Assembly: GCA_002238445.1 (NCBI GenBank)
Contig: MPML01000022.1
Span: 1-64,000, forward strand
DNA from: Caldilineaceae bacterium bin5
GTDB lineage: Bacteria; Chloroflexota; Anaerolineae; Caldilineales; Caldilineaceae
DNA: 64,000 nucleotides
Direction: 5' to 3'
The notes under the pieces are model-generated. The model worked only from the letters and a program-made list of their open reading frames with translations. It made no database searches and was not told the origin of the DNA. Positions 17,617 through 27,287 of the stretch are shown here, piece by piece (within the stretch, counting starts at the first letter, position 1; the number at the start of each line of letters is the position of its first letter). A program made the translations under genes and the position numbers.

Positions 17617-17954
17617 GGCTGCGCTACATGGTGGAGGGCAAGCTGCGGGCGGGCGTGGAGTCGTTTATCTATGATCCCATCGGCGTCTGGGTGGAGGGTC
17701 CGGGCGAGGGCCTCGACATTGTCATCCGGTTCCTCCCCGGCTATGATGAGGAGCAGGCGGCCGGCGATGCCGTCCTGGACCGTATGCGGGCGGCGGGCAT
17801 GCTCGGGATCCCGGACGGGTTTCTTGAGTTCCACCAGGAGCAGATGTCTCCGTACCGGGGCGACCGGGGGGCTATTGTCACAACCGAGGATTTCTCGTCG
17901 GCGCATGAATGTGCCCGGGCGGTCCTGCAACGGATCAAGGCGGAGTATGTTTGA
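17613..17954 (+). CDS. Unknown protein, 113 residues, in the captured operon
   Basis: Not recognised. Starts MRLRYMVEGKLRAGVESFIY and continues with GEGLDIVIRFLPGYDEEQAA; an alpha/beta protein with no membrane segment. The ATG overlaps the stop of the preceding gene by 4 nt. Its stop at 17952-17954 overlaps the start of the next truncated frame (ATG at 17947) by 8 nt. Confidence 0.65.
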   Translation: MRLRYMVEGKLRAGVESFIYDPIGVWVEGPGEGLDIVIRFLPGYDEEQAAGDAVLDRMRAAGMLGIPDGFLEFHQEQMSPYRGDRGAIVTTEDFSSAHECARAVLQRIKAEYV

Positions 17955-17979
17955 CGGCGAGGTCGTGGAGCGCCACCGG
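17947..17979 (+). CDS. First 11 codons of a fourth gene, cut by the CRISPR repeat
   Basis: ATG at 17947 encodes MFDGEVVERHR, then the frame enters the CRISPR repeat at 17980. The start overlaps the preceding stop by 8 nt, as expected inside an operon. It is interpreted as a gene beginning that was truncated when the segment became bounded by the repeat. Confidence 0.45.
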
Positions 17980-18016
17980 GTCAGAAAAGAACGAATCCCC
18001 GTGAGGGGATTGAAAC
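17980..18016 (+). CRISPR. Distal CRISPR repeat 57 (last)
   Basis: Identical over 37 bp to the consensus and in the same orientation. No further repeat follows. Confidence 0.98.
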
Positions 18017-18109
18017 TCGCTATGGCTGCTCTCACGCTCCTCAATTGGCGTGGGTCCCAAATGAAACCAGGAATTTACGGGCGCCTGCGTTGCCAGCACG
18101 AGACCCGCC

Positions 18110-18157
18110 ATCCCGGTATGAACACTGAGCGAAAAGTCTTAGTCTCAAATGGAACGC
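18110..18157. repeat. Inverted repeat, right copy, bracketing the CRISPR-Cas locus
   Basis: The reverse complement matches 1374-1421 at about 42 of 47 positions, including GCGTTCCATTTGAGACT and CATACCGGGAT. It lies 93 bp after the last CRISPR repeat, so the pair encloses the whole locus in opposite orientations. Confidence 0.8.
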
Positions 18158-19138
18158 GCCTAAGGTGTCGTTGACATGTCTGCACACCCGTTACGATTCG
18201 GACTGCCGAAAACGGCAAGGCCGGAGGAGCAGCCCCTGTCAGGCCCAGTCCCGGGGCTCAGTGCCCTTCCACCTTCTCCGTGCAGTATATCAAATATATA
18301 TTATTATAGTCTTGTACGCCCTCCCATAAAGCGCCCGCACAACTTTCGTACAAGCAGACGACCTGGGTGAGCACGCGTCCCCCTGTTCTGTGAGATTACC
18401 CTGACACTTTGCCTCTTCAGTCCCGGTCAGAACCCCTTCCCCAGCATCAACAAAGTCAGTCGGTTGGCCGTCGTAAAGATGGATCCGCCCCGCCTCGTGC
18501 ACTGCTCTTACACATGCGCAACCTGGACGAATGGCTTGGATCCGCCCCAATTTCACCCAAAAAAACGCTTTCGAGCGGACATTGCGGACATATATATGAA
18601 AGATTTCATAAGAATGCCCCCTTTTTCCGCCCGCTCCCCCTTTCCAGAAGTGCCGCCAGCCAGGTACAGGGCAAGCCCATCCTGCTCGACCTGTGTCCCG
18701 TTAGCGCATACGCGTAGGGGCATCCTCCGCTTGTAGGCGCGCTTGCTGGCAAATGCCTTCGCGTCCTGTCTTTCCGCCTGATCCGGCGTACAATCTCTGC
18801 CGCGATTGCCTTGCTCCCTCCCACTATTCACGATTCCCCGCACCTACCCCTCAAACTGCAGCCCGTCTCCGACCCATCGAGAGTCCTGGAAAGCCGTCAC
18901 GAGATTGAACCGCTCAGTTGGGTTGCTCAAGTGGATGAGCCCTTGTTACACTACTTCTCCTTAATATCATCCGTGAGACCAAAGTGGCTTTATCATGGAT
19001 CGGGCGGTCCCTCCTGTTGATCGCCGGAAGGAAATAACGATTGGGGACCGCTGCGATAAAATGGACTGATGCACGGATTCGCAGGAAAAACACAGACGTG
19101 GTAACCGGCCCGCGTCGGCAAACACCAGGGAGGCAACA
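18158..19138. other. About 1-kb stretch without a credible gene
   Basis: Stop codons are frequent in all frames and the longest frames lack Shine-Dalgarno sequences and protein-like composition. An AT-rich patch lies at 18290-18310. It may be eroded DNA next to the CRISPR locus. Confidence 0.6.
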
Positions 19139-19414
19139 ATGCGGGGATGGCGGTTGACGCGGCGTGGGGACTATATCAACAGCGAGCTTGCCAACCGGAC
19201 GCGGGCGGCGGTCGTGTCGTTGGAACGTTCCGGCCTGTGGGCATTCGTTGTGCGCACCCTGCAAGGCCAGAAGAAAGGGCGGGGCAGGAACTATCCAACG
19301 GCGGCCGCGGCCATGCAGGCGGCGGAAGCGTCCATCGCGCCGGCCAAACCGAACAGAGAGATTGCGGCGCAGGTGATGGACCACCTGGACGCCAAACAGC
19401 GAGGGCCACAATAG
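19139..19414 (+). CDS. Small unknown protein, 91 residues
   Basis: Not recognised. AGGGAGG lies 8 nt before the ATG, supporting translation. Soluble and basic; contains NYPTAAAAMQAAEASIAPAK, possibly helical. It precedes the LRR gene by 111 nt on the same strand. No function is proposed. Confidence 0.5.
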   Translation: MRGWRLTRRGDYINSELANRTRAAVVSLERSGLWAFVVRTLQGQKKGRGRNYPTAAAAMQAAEASIAPAKPNREIAAQVMDHLDAKQRGPQ

Positions 19415-19525
19415 GCGCAAGTAAGCGAACAGCGGCAGATCCTGGACGCCGCGCGCCTTGCAGACCTGCCCCCACACGCGAATCAAGAGCGCGGCGAATG
19501 AACTGGAGAAGGGATAAGCAGGGTC

Positions 19526-20311
19526 ATGAGCGAAAACGGAAGGAAGCAAGAGGTAAGCAATAGAACCGGCTCCAGACTGACAGGGGACTTCGAAATCCTC
19601 CTGAAAGCAAGGGACACGCTGGACAGTTACGGCGTATTGAACTGGGATGAACGAGTGCCCGTTCATGAGTGGGAAGGCGTAGCCTCGGACCCAGAGGCGA
19701 AAGTGCTGCGTGTGATTGGTTTGAACCTGTCCTGGCAAGGGATATCAGGGAGGATTCCCGCTGAACTGGCCAGACTGTCCAAGTTGCACTGGTTGGAACT
19801 CGCCGGAAACGTACTTACCGGAATCATACCTCCTGCGTTAGGTCGACTCAGAAATCTGGAAATTCTGCGCTTGAGCGCCAACTGCTTGACAGGGGTCATC
19901 CCGCCATCATTAGCCCGGCTCTCCATGCTGTGCGAACTGGATCTTGGAAACAACAGATTGACGGGCCCCATACCTCCGGCTCTTGGCCAGCTATCCAACC
20001 TGTACCTCTTAAGCCTCTATAACAACGAGCTATCGGGAGCCATCCCACCTGAACTGGGTGAACTTACCGAGCTGGATGTGCTGGAACTGTCTGACAACCG
20101 GCTGGAGGGAGCGTTGCCATCTGAACTGTGCAATCTCACCAAACTGGAAAGTCTGTTACTGTCCGATAACCAGTTGACCGGGGGAATACCAGCCGATCTG
20201 GAAAAGTTACCCAATCTGACGATGCTTGATCTCACCGGCAACCAGTTTACTGGTGAAATCCCGCCTGAAATGGGCGGCCTATTCAGAGCGGGACCGGAGG
20301 ATACCGAATAA
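19526..20311 (+). CDS. Leucine-rich repeat protein, plant-type LRRs
   Basis: 261 residues. A cap-like N-terminus (LNWDERVPVHEWEGV) leads into about eight 24-residue repeats of the pattern LxxLxxLxLxxNxLTGxIPPxL from residue 70 to 250. The LTGxIP signature is the class common in plant receptor-like proteins and also found in some environmental bacteria. There is no signal peptide or membrane anchor, so a cytoplasmic protein-interaction scaffold is the safest reading. The stop is followed by a hairpin at 20350-20370. Confidence 0.85.
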   Translation: MSENGRKQEVSNRTGSRLTGDFEILLKARDTLDSYGVLNWDERVPVHEWEGVASDPEAKVLRVIGLNLSWQGISGRIPAELARLSKLHWLELAGNVLTGIIPPALGRLRNLEILRLSANCLTGVIPPSLARLSMLCELDLGNNRLTGPIPPALGQLSNLYLLSLYNNELSGAIPPELGELTELDVLELSDNRLEGALPSELCNLTKLESLLLSDNQLTGGIPADLEKLPNLTMLDLTGNQFTGEIPPEMGGLFRAGPEDTE

Positions 20312-20349
20312 GGGGTCCGGGAGGACCGGATTCTGTTCGCCGCGGGGAA

Positions 20350-20370
20350 GGGCGCCCACCAGGGGCGCCC
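20350..20370. terminator. Hairpin between convergent LRR and wecG genes
   Basis: GGGCGCCC at 20350-20357 and again at 20363-20370 (self-complementary) form an 8-bp stem with a 5-nt loop. It sits between the stops of two convergent genes and may serve both. Confidence 0.5.
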
Positions 20371-21340
20371 CTACTTATTTGCCGGCCGGCGGCGGGCCCA
20401 TTCCAGCAGGACCAGCAGTGCGAACAGCGGCAGGGCGGCCATGCGGCGCCAGCGCCATGGTTGGCGGGCGAGGCGGTATAGCCATTCGAGGCCGAGGCGG
20501 CGCAGCCAGTGCGGGGCGCGGGGGGCAGGGCCGGCGGCGAAGTGGAAGGGGCCGCCGGTGCGCGGGGCGGGGGGCAGGCGGGGAAAAGAGGGCGAGGGCG
20601 CCGCCGATGCCGAGGGCGACGGCGACCGGCAGTTCCTCTCGGTGCTGGTGAATCCAGATGTCCTGACGGGGATGGCCGTAGGCGACGAAGAGGAGATCGG
20701 CGCGGGCGGCGGTGAGATGCTGGCGGATTTGGGGCCAGTCGGCGTCGGCGGGGGAGCCGCCGTAGGGACCGGGGGCGGGGAGGCCGGGGTAGGGGCGGGG
20801 AAGCTCGGGGGGGGGGGGGAGATGCTGGCGGATTTGGGGCCAGTCGGCGTCGGCGGGTGAGCCGCCGTAGGTACCGGCGACGGGAAGACCGGGATAGAGA
20901 CGGGACAGCTCGGCGGCGGCGCGTTCGGCTACGCCGGGGGCGGAGCCGAGGAAGAAGAGGCGCCACCCTTGCGCAGCGGCCCGTTGGCAGATGTGGTGGA
21001 TGCCGTCGGAGCCGGTTACGCGTTCGTTCAGGCGTACACCGGCAAGGCGCGCGGCCCAGAGCACGCCGATGCCGTCGGGCGTACACAGGTCCGCCGCTGC
21101 CAGTACCTGGGCGAAGGGGGGATCGCGGCGCGCGGTCATGATGAATTCAGGGTTGACGGTGCAGACCTGGCGGGGGAACGGCGAGAGGTGAGGGGCGGGA
21201 TCTTCTCTGGTTTCGGCGTGCGCTCGCGATTGTTCGATCCAGACGCTAACGCAATCAAGAGTCTGCTGGAAATCGACGCAGTCGACGCGCACGCCCAGAA
21301 TCTGTAGTGATGCCCAACCCTGCTCCCGCGGAGAGCTCAT
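20371..21340 (-). pseudogene. WecG/TagA/CpsF-family glycosyltransferase, duplicated and frameshifted
   Basis: The start at 21340 (MSSPREQGWASLQILGVRVD) and the motifs VNPEFIMTARRD, ADLCTPDGIGVLWAARLAG and LFFLGSAPGV identify the WecG/TagA family, which adds N-acetylmannosaminuronate or a similar sugar to a lipid-linked precursor of surface glycans. Two lesions are visible. A 105-bp in-frame tandem duplication repeats YGGSPADADWPQIRQHL. Near 20560-20610 the frame shifts: the conserved end APHWLRRLGLEWLYRL...PWRW is encoded in another frame that stops at 20371-20373. The ATG overlaps the stop of the GT4 gene. Either a real pseudogene or a read error in GC-rich sequence could explain the shift. 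Confidence 0.75.
20714..20923. repeat. 105-bp tandem duplication inside the wecG-like gene
   Basis: GAGATGCTGGCGGATTTGGG begins at 20714 and again at 20819. The unit is 35 codons, so the duplication alone keeps frame. The first unit ends in a run of 13 G (20807-20819). Confidence 0.85.
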
Positions 21341-22548
21341 TTTTTGGCGGCGGCCTCTTCGAGCACGGCCAGCGTCTCGCGGGCGGCTTTTTCCCACGAA
21401 AAACGTTTGATATTTTCATAGCCTTTGGCGATCAACTCCTGGCGCAGGTTCTCGTCCTGGCTGAGGCGCAGCATGGCGGCGGCGATTTCGTCGACGTTCT
21501 CGGGGTCGACGAGCAGGGCGGCGTCGCCGGCGATTTCGGGCAGGGCAGAGTTTTTGGCGCACATAACGGCGACTCCTGTGGTTTGGGCTTCGAGTACGGG
21601 CAGACCGAAGCCTTCGAATAGGGACGGGAAGGCAAAGAAGAGCGCTTTTTCCATCAAGGCGGCGACGGCATCGTCGGGCAGATAGCCGGGGAAGTGGACG
21701 CGGCCGGTCAGGCCGCGGGCGGCGGTATGGCGTTCGTACTCCTGGCTGAGCCAGCCACGGCGGCCGACCAGGACGAGGTCCCAGCCGATTTCATGCTGCT
21801 GTATGAGGCGGGCGAAGGCGTCGACGAGGCGCAGCAGATTTTTGCGGGGCTGGATGGTGCCGACATAGAGCGCGAACGGTCGTTGGGAGACCGATAGGGG
21901 CGCCGCGTCCCGGCCGTTTGCGGCGGCGTGTTGGACGGGCGGGCGTGGTATGGGGGCCTCGTGGATGACGCGAATTTTGGCTTCGGGCACGCCGTAGAAA
22001 CGCTGCAGGTCGTTGGCGGTGTGGCGGCTGACGGCGATGATGCGCTGGGCGGCGGCGGTGCTCCAGCGGGTGGAGAGCTCGAGATAGAGGCGCTGCAGGG
22101 CGGTATGGGCGCGGGGGAAGTAGCGATAGCCGATGTCATGCAGGGTGACGACGGTGGGGGGCAGCAGCGCGGGCGGCAGGAAGGGGACGACGTGGGCCGG
22201 GACGAAGAGCGCGTGCGGCGGGCGGCGGCTGATTTCCCAGGCGAGGGTGCGGTGGGTCCACAGGCGGTTGCCCGGCAGGGTGCGAACGGTCACGGCGCGC
22301 TGGTCGTGCGGGGGCGGGGCGGCGCCGCGCATCGCTTCGGCGGTGGGCTCCTCCGGCGCGTAAAGGCGGAAGGCGAGATGATCGCTGGGCGCGGCGAGCA
22401 TGTGGCCGATGATCTGGCGTGAGTAGAACTCGGTGCCGGTGGGCTCGGGCCGCAGGCTGCGGGAGGCGTCGATGCCGATGGATAGAGGAGAGAGTGAAGA
22501 GGAGCGGGGAGAGAGTGCTTCGACTGCTCCCTGTGTTTCACTTCTCAC
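21337..22548 (-). CDS. Group 1 glycosyltransferase (GT4 family)
   Basis: 403 residues with two Rossmann-like domains. Family marks are IGIDASRSLRPEPTGTEFYS at the start, VSRHTAND near the domain hinge, YVGTIQPRKNLLRLVDAFA, and the C-terminal donor-sugar motif FAFPSLFEGFGLPVLEA, with the EX7E pattern. It transfers a sugar from a nucleotide donor, presumably for surface polysaccharide. The start overlaps the end of the tsaC-like gene by 11 nt, and its stop overlaps the wecG start, so the three form one minus-strand operon. Confidence 0.92.
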   Translation of the reverse strand: MRSETQGAVEALSPRSSSLSPLSIGIDASRSLRPEPTGTEFYSRQIIGHMLAAPSDHLAFRLYAPEEPTAEAMRGAAPPPHDQRAVTVRTLPGNRLWTHRTLAWEISRRPPHALFVPAHVVPFLPPALLPPTVVTLHDIGYRYFPRAHTALQRLYLELSTRWSTAAAQRIIAVSRHTANDLQRFYGVPEAKIRVIHEAPIPRPPVQHAAANGRDAAPLSVSQRPFALYVGTIQPRKNLLRLVDAFARLIQQHEIGWDLVLVGRRGWLSQEYERHTAARGLTGRVHFPGYLPDDAVAALMEKALFFAFPSLFEGFGLPVLEAQTTGVAVMCAKNSALPEIAGDAALLVDPENVDEIAAAMLRLSQDENLRQELIAKGYENIKRFSWEKAARETLAVLEEAAAKK

Positions 22549-23182
22549 TGCGCACTCCTGGGCGTATCCCGGCCGCGGCGAGCTCTTGCGGGCCGATCGG
22601 ACCTTCCCGGAGCAGTATTGGCTGCGGTGCGCACAGGTCGAGCACGGTGCTGGCCTGGGCGAGGGGGGCGGGGCCGGCGTCGATGAGGAGAGGGATGCGG
22701 CCGTCCAGCTGGGCGAGGACGGCGGCGGGTGTCGCGCAGGGGGGCTCGCCGCTGCGGTTGGCGCTGGAGGAGGCGAGGGGACCGACGCGACGGGCGAGGG
22801 CGCGCAGGAACGAATGGGCGGGCAGGCGTACGCCGACGGTGTCGCCGCCGGCGGTGAGGGCTGGCGGCAGGTGGCTGCGCGCGGGGAGTACGAGCGTGAG
22901 TGGGCCGGGCCAGTAGCGCTCGATCAGGGCCTGGGCCGCGGTTTGGCGCGCCGAGCGCACAACCGCGCTTGCCTGCTCGGCGTCGCCCAGCAGGACGGGC
23001 AGGGCCTTTTGGCTGGGGCGCTCTTTCGCGGCGAACAGCCGGTCGATGGCGGCTGCGTCGTTGTAGAGACAGACAAGGCCATAGACGGTATCGGTGGGCA
23101 CGCCGATGACGGCGCCCTGCTCCAGGGCAGCCGCTGCCTTTTCCAGCGCGTTCGCTTGGTCAGCCGCAATCACGACTGTCAT
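22538..23182 (-). CDS. L-threonylcarbamoyladenylate synthase, Sua5/YciO/YrdC family
   Basis: 214 residues from ATG at 23182, chosen because GGAGCGG lies just upstream; the frame is open further 5'. The KRSxxRx-type core VIGVPTDTVYGLVCLYND, AAKERPSQKALPVLLGD, YWPGPLTLVLPA and SSANRSGEP are all present. The enzyme makes threonylcarbamoyl-AMP for the tRNA t6A37 modification. It lacks the C-terminal Sua5 domain, so it is of the TsaC/YrdC length. It is an odd first gene for a glycosyltransferase operon. Confidence 0.93.
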   Translation of the reverse strand: MTVVIAADQANALEKAAAALEQGAVIGVPTDTVYGLVCLYNDAAAIDRLFAAKERPSQKALPVLLGDAEQASAVVRSARQTAAQALIERYWPGPLTLVLPARSHLPPALTAGGDTVGVRLPAHSFLRALARRVGPLASSSANRSGEPPCATPAAVLAQLDGRIPLLIDAGPAPLAQASTVLDLCAPQPILLREGPIGPQELAAAGIRPGVRSEK

Positions 23183-23352
23183 CAATTCCGCTCCGCTACA
23201 GATCGTACAACTCCATACTCGTACATCTCGATGCAAAGGTTTTGCGACTGGGGGAGTTTGCGCACTTGCAAGAGCCTGCATAGTTATTTTAGCTTTACTG
23301 TGCCCTGTGTATACTACTGATGGCTTAACAGTACGTCAACAATGATAGCGAT

Positions 23353-24267
23353 ATGAGAGACGAAAACCCTTTTGACGATCTGCTGGTGCTGGTAAAAGGC
23401 GCCGGCGACCTGGCGACCGGTGTGGCCTGGCGGCTGCACCGCTGCGGCATCCCGGTGGTGATGACCGAGTTGCCCTGCCCGCTGACGGTAAGACGTTCGG
23501 TGGCGTTTGCCCAGGCAGTATATGACGAAGAGCACGAGGTGGAAGGGATCACGGCGCGCAGGGCGCTGACGGCGGATGTGCCGGAGGTGCTGGATGCGGG
23601 GGAGATCCCGGTTGTGGTCGATCCGGAGGCGGAGGCGATCGAGGAGTTGGCGCCATCGGCGGTTGTAGACGCGGTTCTTGCGAAGACGAATACTGGCACA
23701 ACGCTGGACAGCGCGGCGTTCGTGGCGGCGCTGGGGCCGGGCTTTGAGGCGGGTGTCGACTGCCATGTTGTGATCGAGACGAACCGGGGCCCCAGCCTGG
23801 GACGGGCGATCTGGGAGGGTGCGGCCGAAGCCGATACGGGCAGGCCCGGCGCGATTTGGACGCCGCCAAGTGGCAATGAAACTGGAGAGAGCGGCGAGCG
23901 CAGCCCGGCGGTCGAGGCAAAGGCGACGCGGGTGCTGCGTGCACCGGTGGCAGGAAGCTTTCAGGCATTGGCGCGCATCGGCGAACGTGTGCAGGCCGGG
24001 GAACCATATGGCAGGGTTCTGCAGCCGTCGGGCGAGGAGACGCCGTTGTTGGCGCCGTTCACGGGCGTGCTGCGCGGCCTGATCCACGAGAGTGTTGCGC
24101 TGCGGCCGGGCCTGAAGATCGGCGATATTGACCCGCGCGACGATCCCCGGCACGCCTTTTGCATCTCCGACAAGTCACTGGCTGTGGGCGGCGGTGTGGT
24201 GGAGGCTTTCCTGTACTGGCACTTTGGCAGAAGCGACGACAGCGTCACCGAGGAGATGGGATTCTGA
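23353..24267 (+). CDS. yqeB: EF2563/YqeB-family selenium-dependent molybdenum hydroxylase system protein
   Basis: 304 residues. Opens with LVLVKGAGDLATGVAWRLHR and TELPCPLTVRRSVAFAQAV, the hallmark of this family, followed by an NTP-binding-like fold and a C-terminal region with biotinyl-like strands (RAPVAGSFQ...GVLRG). The family is linked by genome context to selenium-dependent molybdenum hydroxylases; its exact reaction is not established. No hydroxylase is present in this window. The stop overlaps the cofE start (TGATG), so the two are coupled. Confidence 0.85.
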   Translation: MRDENPFDDLLVLVKGAGDLATGVAWRLHRCGIPVVMTELPCPLTVRRSVAFAQAVYDEEHEVEGITARRALTADVPEVLDAGEIPVVVDPEAEAIEELAPSAVVDAVLAKTNTGTTLDSAAFVAALGPGFEAGVDCHVVIETNRGPSLGRAIWEGAAEADTGRPGAIWTPPSGNETGESGERSPAVEAKATRVLRAPVAGSFQALARIGERVQAGEPYGRVLQPSGEETPLLAPFTGVLRGLIHESVALRPGLKIGDIDPRDDPRHAFCISDKSLAVGGGVVEAFLYWHFGRSDDSVTEEMGF

Positions 24268-25109
24268 TGAACGATAATCGCTCGCAGCGGCCCCCTGAGC
24301 AGGGGGGCATCGAAATTTTTCCGATCCCAGGCATACCGCTGGTGCAGCCGGGTGATGATGTGGCGGGGCTGATTATTGAGGCAGCCGCGGCTGCGGGACT
24401 TTCCCTGGAAACCGGGGATGTCCTGGTGATAGCGCAGAAGATTGTCAGCAAGGCGGAAGGGCGGCTGGTCCGGCTGGCGGATGTGACGCCAGGCGAGGAG
24501 GCGGTGCGGCTGGGGGCGGGGGGAGGGGGAAACACGCCGGAGGGGGCGGTGCGGCGGGCGGAGGGGACAGGGAAAGACGCGCGGGTGGTGCAGGCGGTTC
24601 TGGACGATAGTAATGCGGTCGTGCGCGCACGCGCGGGCGTTTTGATCGTCGAGCAGAGCAGCGGCTGGGTGTGCGCCCACGCTGGGCTGGACCATTCGAA
24701 TGTGGCGCCGGAGGAGGAGGAGACGGTGGCGCTGCTGCCGGCGGACGCGGATGCGAGCGCGACGGCGATACGCGGCCGCATTCTGGAGGAGACCGGCGCT
24801 GCGGTGGCGGTGCTGATCAGCGACAGCCACGGGCGGCCGTGGAAGATGGGCACGGTTGGCGTCTGTATCGGCTGTGCGGGTCTGCCGGCGTTGTGGGACC
24901 AGCGAGGGCTGACAGATCTGTTCGGATACGAGCTGGTCGCGAGCGAGGAGTGCATCATCGATGAGCTGTGCGCGGCGGCGACGCTGGTGATGGGTCAGAG
25001 CAGTGAGGGCCGGCCGGCGGCGATCATTCGCGGTTACAGGCGGCCGGACGCGGCGGATGCGCCGGCGCGGTCGATTCAGCGTCCGGCGGAGAAGGATATG
25101 TTTCGTTGA
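24267..25109 (+). CDS. cofE: Coenzyme F420-0:L-glutamate ligase
   Basis: 280 residues from the ATG that overlaps the preceding stop. Diagnostic segments are GDVLVIAQKIVSKAEGR near residue 50, VRLG, and LISDSHGRPWKMGTVGVCIG with DLFGYEL downstream. CofE adds glutamates to F420-0 using GTP. Its presence indicates an F420-using organism, consistent with Chloroflexota or Actinomycetota. A hairpin terminator follows at 25128-25152. Confidence 0.93.
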   Translation: MNDNRSQRPPEQGGIEIFPIPGIPLVQPGDDVAGLIIEAAAAAGLSLETGDVLVIAQKIVSKAEGRLVRLADVTPGEEAVRLGAGGGGNTPEGAVRRAEGTGKDARVVQAVLDDSNAVVRARAGVLIVEQSSGWVCAHAGLDHSNVAPEEEETVALLPADADASATAIRGRILEETGAAVAVLISDSHGRPWKMGTVGVCIGCAGLPALWDQRGLTDLFGYELVASEECIIDELCAAATLVMGQSSEGRPAAIIRGYRRPDAADAPARSIQRPAEKDMFR

Positions 25110-25127
25110 GAAGTGGAGGATACAAAA

Positions 25128-25152
25128 AAGGAGCGAGATAATCTCACTCCTT
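25128..25152. terminator. Hairpin terminator shared by cofE and tRNA-Arg
   Basis: AAGGAGCGAGAT and ATCTCACTCCTT form a 12-bp stem with one mismatch; a run of A precedes it, giving T on the minus strand. It ends cofE on the plus strand and the tRNA on the minus strand. Confidence 0.65.
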
Positions 25153-25160
25153 GGGAATAG

Positions 25161-25232
25161 TACCCCCGACAGGATTCGAACCTGTGCTCCCGGCTCCGGA
25201 GGCCGATGCTCTATCCACTGAGCTACGGGGGC
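25161..25232 (-). tRNA. tRNA-Arg (anticodon CCG)
   Basis: Read on the minus strand it folds as a standard cloverleaf: acceptor GCCCCCG with CGGGGGT, D arm TAGCTCAGTGGATAGAGC, anticodon loop CTCCGGA giving CCG, T loop TTCGAAT. No encoded CCA. It reads the CGG codon. Confidence 0.95.
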
Positions 25233-25479
25233 ATGGCGCACTGAGAACGATACCACAGCGGTTGCTCGTTAGGCAAACGACGTTCCTGAAACGGCGCCCG
25301 GCACCATAGTGCGGCGGGCGGTTGGAGAGCTGTTGCTCGCGCGTTTATAGATGACTTTCGGGCCTCCCTATGCTATCATTCTTTCCGGTTGCCACTGAAC
25401 GGTTTTCGGTTGTCAAACAGTACGCGGCGGGCGAAACTGTGTACCGGGAAAGTTTTTGGTTTCGAGTTTTTAGTTTTTA

Positions 25480-25766
25480 GGTAACTACTAAGCCACAGCA
25501 GTTGACCAGCCAGTCATCCTTGGAAGCATTCGGGCTCTTGGTGACGCAACTGGTGTGCAGTCGCCGCCATGCTCGCCAGCCGACACGTTGCTAAGAATGC
25601 ACACGGTCGGTGAGGGATGGTTTTGGAGGGGGGCGTTGCGGGGGCGCAGCCCCTGCACAAGGGAGGGCCGAAGGCCCGACCGCCCAAAATACAGCAAGGA
25701 GGGGAGAGAGAACACCTCTACTCGCCTCGTTCAGGGTTGCGAATCAGTTGCGGTTGAGCAGCTACG
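25480..25766. mobile_element. MITE-like element, copy A (~287 bp)
   Basis: The left terminal repeat GTAACTACTAAGCC begins at 25481; a divergent right end lies near 25752-25765. The interior holds the conserved core 25627-25685 with hairpins GGGGC-GCA-GCCCC and GGGCC-GAA-GGCCC. Other copies are at 44522, 48594 and 53971. No transposase; likely moved in trans. Confidence 0.75.
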
Positions 25767-25940
25767 TTTTTAGTAACCCCACTTGTATCCGGCGACTGAC
25801 TAAGAACTGACTACCAAGAGCCAAGAAGTTACTCCGAGTCTACAGGCATCCTGTTGTTGTCTGATTTCAGTAGTTGTCGTTAGAGGTCAACGGAACCTAA
25901 CCACCAGCCACAAACTCGGGCTTTTGCAGGTGCGCACAGG

Positions 25941-27197
<1,257 letters not shown>

Positions 27198-27287
27198 CCC
27201 CAACGACCAGCTAGCAGTGGCTCTTGGCCGGTGGCTGCACTGACCACAGGACACTGACCGCTGGATAGTGACCAGAGGAAACTGGAC

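Larger units (their letters stand above)
17073..17979 (+). other. 907-bp operon fragment between two CRISPR repeats (giant spacer 2)
   Basis: Exactly bounded by perfect repeats at 17036-17072 and 17980-18016. It carries four reading frames in one direction with short stop/start overlaps: the 3' end of a gene, two complete genes, and the first 11 codons of a fourth gene that is cut at the repeat. This is what a random slice of an operon would look like if inserted as a spacer. Spacers elsewhere in the array are 35-46 bp. Confidence 0.85.

Noticed and set aside
17036..17979. Idea that an insertion sequence split the array
   Set aside because: No transposase, no terminal inverted repeats and no target duplication; borders coincide exactly with whole CRISPR repeats.
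18553..18843. Minus-strand frame of 96 codons downstream of the array
   Set aside because: No ribosome site, no motif, and overlapping frames of similar length exist on both strands.
20226..21307. Gly/Arg-rich plus-strand frames over the wecG-like region
   Set aside because: Low-complexity shadows of GC-rich minus-strand coding sequence.
25555..25773. Short frames through the MITE core, seen in every copy
   Set aside because: They arise from the conserved core read in different frames; lengths and frames are not conserved between copies, so coding is unlikely.
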